Below are positions 59,179 to 64,000 of a stretch of DNA of 64,000 nucleotides, in pieces. A program made the translations under genes and the position numbers. The stretch spans positions 37,083,646 through 37,147,645 of the forward strand of contig CM062374.1 in assembly GCA_031216125.1 (NCBI GenBank), written 5' to 3'. Under the pieces are notes generated by a model. It searched no databases. It saw only the letters and a program-made list of their open reading frames with translations, and was not told the origin of the DNA. How positions within the stretch are numbered: the first letter of the stretch is position 1; each line of letters opens with the position of its first letter. Origin of the DNA: Dalbergia cochinchinensis (lineage: Eukaryota > Streptophyta > Magnoliopsida > Fabales > Fabaceae).

Positions 59179-60460
59179 ATCAATCAATGATGATGAGCGG
59201 AAGAAGCTTCAAGATTTGAAAGCAATTAGCACTCAGTAGTAAATGTGAAAAAGAGTAACTAATTAAGAAGTGCAGAAGAGAAATAGATTTGCGGGTATAA
59301 ATGAATATACATTGCCAAGAGACACAGATAGAGAAGAGAAAGCTCAAAGGTAAATGGGAAAGAGAAAGGACTGGCGGCTAAATCCAACTTACGATTGAAA
59401 GGTCAATTAGAACTTGAGTTTGCCAGCTAATACTTTTGTACACGAATAAATGGAAAAGTATTGGCTGGTTGCTTGTTGAGACTGATGCTAGTTTTACTTA
59501 AATATATGCTAATGATACAGTCCTAGAAAGAAGGATACACGTTTTCGTCCTCGAAATATGTGTCTCAACTCTCTAGTTTAAGTCTGTTTGTAAGGCACAA
59601 CTTTCTTCCTCAAATTAAATACTAGTCAATTTGGTATTATTTGTCTTTAAGTAGTACTAAATAAATGTGAGAGTCAAGTCAGCCAACTAAATTTATTTGA
59701 TGTGTCGAAGTGGAATGCTTTACAAAATTTAAAATCGTATGGCTTTTTTAAAGACATTTAAAGCTTAAGAAAACTAATTTAAAGGGCACTATTTATTAAA
59801 GAGGACGATGTACTTTAATATTATTATACAAATTTTATTCTTTGGTGGGTGGAGCGTTTTACACCATGGGCAAACCACCTATATTCTACAGTATGAATTG
59901 CTTGCCAGGCAAGAAGAAATTGATCAAAATTATTCCCCTCCATGATTTGTATACTTTAATAAGGGAGAAACACTTAAGTGGTAACAGATAATACTTGCTC
60001 TGATCTATTTATTAATTGACATATAAATTTTACGGGTCATTATTATCTCACACCTTTCATACATTTTTTATACAATAGATGATTTGTCAATCATTAAATG
60101 GAAAGAGTAAATATTTTGTCTTGCTATAAGAGTACCTAATAATTTTTCTTAATAAGGTAACAGATAGTGAAATGATAGTAATTTAGATTAAAACAAATTG
60201 GAGGAAAAGAAGAACAATAAAAAATAATGGAATTGGATGGAACCGATTCCATCCACTTTCATTTCATTCGATCCATTTTTTAAATATTTAAACAATTGAG
60301 CTTTAATATATTTCATCTCATTATGCTCCGTTCCATTAATTCAAATATACCCTTAAGCATCTAGTCAGTTATTTGATTTTCTAGTGATGTATATGGAGAG
60401 GGTCTCATGGTCACAGACAAAACCCATGTCTATGAATTCTAGGATTAATCACTATTTTTG
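59179..60460 (-). promoter_or_regulatory. Upstream region of gene B, duplicate of that of gene A
   Basis: Matches 26079-27130 apart from the MITE at 59965-60148. On the minus strand a TATA-like TGTATATTCATTTATA lies near 59300-59316, followed by a leader of about 120 bp without an upstream ATG. Confidence 0.5.
59965..60148. mobile_element. Mutator-like MITE upstream of gene B
   Basis: A 184-bp insert flanked by a perfect 9-bp direct repeat TTAATAAGG (59956-59964 and 60149-60157). The ends are imperfect inverted repeats (GAGAAACACTTAAGTGGTA against GAAAAATTATTAGGTACTC). The same position upstream of gene A has a single TTAATAAGG (26852-26860), an empty site. A 9-bp duplication is the hallmark of Mutator-like elements. 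Confidence 0.8.
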
Positions 60461-60980
60461 GTGATAGATACCCTAGGTTCACTTACAAAAATGAATTTAT
60501 TTATTTTTTATTTCTTTGAGCAGTGTCTTTAAAATAGTAAGGGGTAAATAAAGCATTTAAAGAATAAAATAACAAAAAAGTCTCAAATATGGATCAATGT
60601 GGAAATAAAAAAGGGGAAAAAAGTTTACTGATGATAGAACAACATATTATTTAGTACTTCTTTCACAACCCGATTTAAGAATATGACCGGCATGTGAGGA
60701 ATTCTATCCCCACGTAAGTGTTGTGATCTTTAAGTCTCCCTATATGCATAATTACATCATAAAATCCTTTTAAAAGATAATTTCATTTTCTACATATAAA
60801 TCACTTATTTTTTAAAATAAACATATAATCATAACTGTAATTTCATAATCAAACTCTGAAATCTGAAATCGTAATATAAAACATATGTATCAAGTTGCTC
60901 TTACACAAAATAACCATGCATGCTAGGCCATCAAATACAAACCAAGAATATACTATAATGGCATGCAAAATGCAAAATGC

Positions 60981-61006
<26 letters not shown>
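60981..61006. repeat. (AAT)n microsatellite
   Basis: AATAAT run within the solo LTR. Confidence 0.85.
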
Positions 61007-61011
<5 letters not shown>

Positions 61012-61310
61012 ATCTCTATATGGTCTGGGACTCCTGTTTGCAATGATATTGGAGCACTCTAAGCTAAACAAAGATGCTTCACTTGAGTAAAGCTCACTAG
61101 CTAAAACTCTACTTCTGTTGGGAAGAAGGTGGCTTAGCGGAACTCGCAGCAACTGCTATATCTGTAATGGAAAAAAGGAAGATGGTGAGTTTTATCCAAA
61201 AACTTAGTGAGTGAATCCTCACCTGTAACCCCCTACATAGGACACCAAGAAAAAATGCATAAAAACATAATAATAATAATAATAACAAAGCTCTAAAACA
61301 TTTCTTATTT

Positions 61311-61311
<1 letters not shown>

Positions 61312-61367
<56 letters not shown>
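61312..61367. repeat. (CA)28 microsatellite
   Basis: Uninterrupted CA dinucleotide run of about 56 bp within the solo LTR. The E2 5' LTR has only a short TA run at the corresponding place (about 36750-36762). Confidence 0.92.
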
Positions 61368-61371
<4 letters not shown>

Positions 61372-62691
61372 AAATCAAAATCATTATTTTCCATAAATCA
61401 AGACAATAGTATTTTAATAGAGGAACAAGGATCTCCGATTATGCACAAAATATGTGACATAACAAAATCTCTAGTTATGCCTAATGATTAGAACATAACA
61501 AACAAATTTCTAGTTATGCATGTCAACCATGGAATAACAAATAATCTCTGAACTCTAGGGCTCCTCAGAACCCAAATTGGACACCTAACTAGGTTCCATA
61601 TCTGCTCTGGGGTGAGATTGTTCCTTAGTAACAACTTGGTATCAAAGTTAACAATAATTTTCCAACTGTTAACTCATTGTTTGTTTCTCTATAACTACTG
61701 TCTAGTTCAAGTCATAAAACTATTTCTTTCTCTGGAACTCTGCAATAGGGTTCTAATCTGACTTTGAAAGCTCTATCATGTAAAAACATACTACTACGGA
61801 AATCATTTGATATTTATAACATCTCTAAACATTCATACTCTTAATCAAACTCATTGTAAACTCAATTTTGCAACAATGGTCCCATGGTTTTACTTAAAAC
61901 ATATAGTTCATGCTACTCTGAAAACCACATTTTCATAAATTAACAGAAGTCTCAAATATTTTTGCAATAATCTCTAAAATCATGCACTAAGCCACATTTT
62001 TGTGAAAATATCTCTAATGACCAATATAGAGATCATAGGTTTGAACCCACTTACCTAGAGGGGTGGAAAATAGAGGATCAACACCAATAGGACTTTGGGA
62101 AGCAGAAATAACACCAATATCTGCCATAACAACACAAGATTTTAGACTAACCTCTAATGATCCCAAAATAACTTAGATCTAACTCTACATAATGAAAAAG
62201 CATCATAACTTGATAAACATGAAGGAACATCAATGCCAACCCTAAGATCATGAAAGATTGAATGAAAAAGAAGTAAAAACAACAAAATCTCTTACCTTTG
62301 AGGTTTGGAAGTGAAAGATTGAAGTTATATTGAGTAAAAGGAGGAAGATTAGAGTTGGCAAGGGTTTTCGGTCCTAGAATAAGAAACATGGGTTTGAGGG
62401 GTTTTACAAGGTAGGGCACCCATTTTTCCAAAACTAGATCGTTTTGCACTGTTTTTGGAACAGGGGCATTGCTATAGTGGTTGACAAAGAGCAAAGATTC
62501 CTATTTTCCGCAACTGTGATCGCTATAGTGGTCCTGGATAGCTATAATGGTGACAAAAATACCAAACTCTGCATAATTCTGCATAAAGGGACATCTTGGT
62601 ATTTGGGGCCTTCTCGGTAACATGAGTGGGTCTCGAGAAACCTAAGGTTGTACTGAACCTGTTAGGGGCCACGTGTACACGAGGTATTACA

Positions 62692-63172
62692 ACTGCCTTC
62701 TATTATTGAAAATAACTGACCAATTCAATTTTAAATGTGTATAGGAATTAAAGATATAATTAAAAATACCTCAATATTAATTTATTTAAATGTATTTTCT
62801 AACAATTTTTTTAATAATATAATTATCTCTCTCTTTTAATTGTTTCTTTTTATACTCTCTCTCTTCTTTAATAAAGGATATAATTAAAAAAATAATAAAT
62901 AGCTTTAATTCTTAAATGTACAATTTGTGGAAGAATAATATTCATGTTTCTCACGAAATTGGTATGTAAAGCCAAAAATGAGGGAGTTATGGTAGTAAGG
63001 GATACAAAGCTCAAGTTTCATTAATGGAAGGTAAAGACAAACTTTTTGTTAATTAATAATAGAAGAAACAAAAATCAAAAGTTGGTAAAATTTGCCTATA
63101 AATTTTTGGAAACATATATAGTTGACTAGATGGATTTATTAAAGTGGATAGAGAAGGATTTGAGATTTATAA
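62692..63172. other. AT-rich intergenic sequence
   Basis: No gene, LTR or strong repeat seen. A CTCTCTCTT-containing stretch lies near 62825-62870. Confidence 0.4.
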
Positions 63173-63382
63173 GGGTCTCTTTAGTTTTAATTTTTAGTTT
63201 TTAGTTTTCATTTTCAATTTTTTAGTTTGCAGGATTTTGTTAAGTAAATACTAAAAACTAGAAATGAAAACTAAAAACTGGAATTTATAATTTTTAGAAT
63301 TTTTAGTATTTCCTTTACAAAATTTAAAAATTGAAAAAATGAAAATAAAAATTTCAAACTGGAAACTCAAATCAAACAAGCC
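63173..63382. mobile_element. Palindromic MITE
   Basis: About 210 bp that folds on itself: TTAGTTTTAATTTTTAG-like sequence on the left mirrors AAATTTCAAACTGGAAACTC on the right. The end reads, reversed, GGCTTGTTTGATTTGAG, a common plant MITE start. Flanked by ATAA on both sides (63169-63172 and 63383-63386). Superfamily not determined. Confidence 0.55.
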
Positions 63383-63881
63383 ATAAGTAACTTACTTGGT
63401 TGACTTTTTCTATGAGTTCACATGGAAGAAATTTGGCATCACCGAAGGACTCAAATGAACATCATGAGTCGGGAATATGTAATGTAAAAGGAATTGAGCA
63501 TAAAAAATGACATATTCATACTATAATACCAACAAAAAATTGCTTCGACATATTTGTTATAAGAGTAATGTTATGTTTACGCACGGTTGCGATGCACATA
63601 CTCGACGTGTACGGTACTATGCAAGGAGCCTATATTATAGGCACGTAGTAGGGAGGCCACACGATAGAGTAAGTTGTGAAACAAAATTTCAAAAAAAGAG
63701 AAGGAATAAAGCAGTGTGTGAAGGCACAAAGGAAAAGAGGAATAGGAGAAAAAATCAGAAGCAGCTCTCAGCTCTCAGTTTCTCTCTCACACTCACTTGT
63801 TCATTCATCTACACTCACTTATTCATCCATCGCATGCAACACAAGCTTCTTTATCCACCACACGCAACACAAGGTACAACA

Positions 63882-64000
63882 ATGAAGGAACTAGGTCTCC
63901 TGGACGGAAGCACTATGACCGAAGCAGTCGGTCTCCATGACGAAAGCAGTGGGTCTTTGCAATGGACCAGTTCACAATCGAGCCATGGCGAGTTTGCAAC
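63882..64000 (+). CDS. Possible start of an unknown gene, cut by the window edge
   Basis: An ATG at 63882 opens a frame that stays open for 39 codons to the end of the window. It follows a CT-rich stretch (63760-63830) resembling a plant leader. The coding part repeats a GGTCTCC-(A/T)TGACGAAAGCAGT-like unit about three times. No domain is recognisable and the piece is short, so it may be chance or part of a transposon. Confidence 0.2.
   Translation, partial: MKELGLLDGSTMTEAVGLHDESSGSLQWTSSQSSHGEFA

Larger units (their letters stand above)
60661..62691 (-). mobile_element. Solo LTR of the E2 family upstream of gene B
   Basis: 2031 bp aligning along the whole E2 5' LTR. It starts TTTCACAACCC (a decayed TGTCACGACCC) and ends GGTATTACA. 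The flanks ACTTC (60656-60660) and ACTGC (62692-62696) match at 4 of 5 positions, a plausible decayed target duplication. No internal coding sequence. Confidence 0.8.

Noticed and set aside
61109..61491. Open frames across the (CA)28 repeat
   Set aside because: They consist mainly of alternating Cys-Val or His-Thr from the dinucleotide run.

Overview
The window is nuclear DNA of a flowering plant, most likely a eudicot. It is AT-rich, its genes have many small GT-AG introns, and it carries Ty1/copia, Ty3/gypsy, CACTA and MITE elements of plant type. I cannot name the species. No rRNA or tRNA genes, CRISPR arrays or bacterial features were seen.

The host genes form a minus-strand tandem array of malectin/LRR receptor-like kinases (subfamily LRR-VIII-2, like Arabidopsis At1g53430 or At3g14840). 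Gene B (49.1-59.2 kb) and gene A (14.5-26.1 kb) could each be assembled by eye into 24 exons with conserved intron phases and no internal stop. Their predicted products are 998 and 1013 residues, each with a signal peptide, LRRs, a malectin domain, a membrane helix and an RD-type kinase. A third paralogue, C (12.1-12.6 kb), shows only exons 1 and 2 before the sequence runs into retrotransposon DNA. The upstream regions of A and B are also duplicates.

The rest is mostly nested transposons. (1) 1-11.2 kb: a decayed copia element (E0, plus strand) split by an OTA-type gypsy element (E1, 2064-9478) that has gag and protease but no reverse transcriptase. (2) 27.1-45.2 kb, between A and B: a decayed minus-strand gypsy element (E2). 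Its integrase is interrupted by a non-autonomous CACTA transposon (29282-32471). Its 5' LTR is interrupted by a solo LTR (E3, from 37621), which is itself interrupted by a nearly complete plus-strand chromovirus (E4, 38821-44688). (3) 45.7-47.9 kb and 60.7-62.7 kb: two solo LTRs of the E2 type. Small MITEs and a short solo LTR sit in introns and upstream sequence of only one of the two paralogues, so the other copy shows or approximates the empty site.

The two kinases would act separately at the plasma membrane as receptors; nothing links them into a pathway beyond shared ancestry. I found no clearly new biological system. The most interesting items are heat-shock-element clusters in the E4 LTRs, the decay pattern of E4 (ten in-frame stops, no frameshift), the MITE beside a splice donor in gene B, and paralogue C, which is either truncated or has a giant intron.
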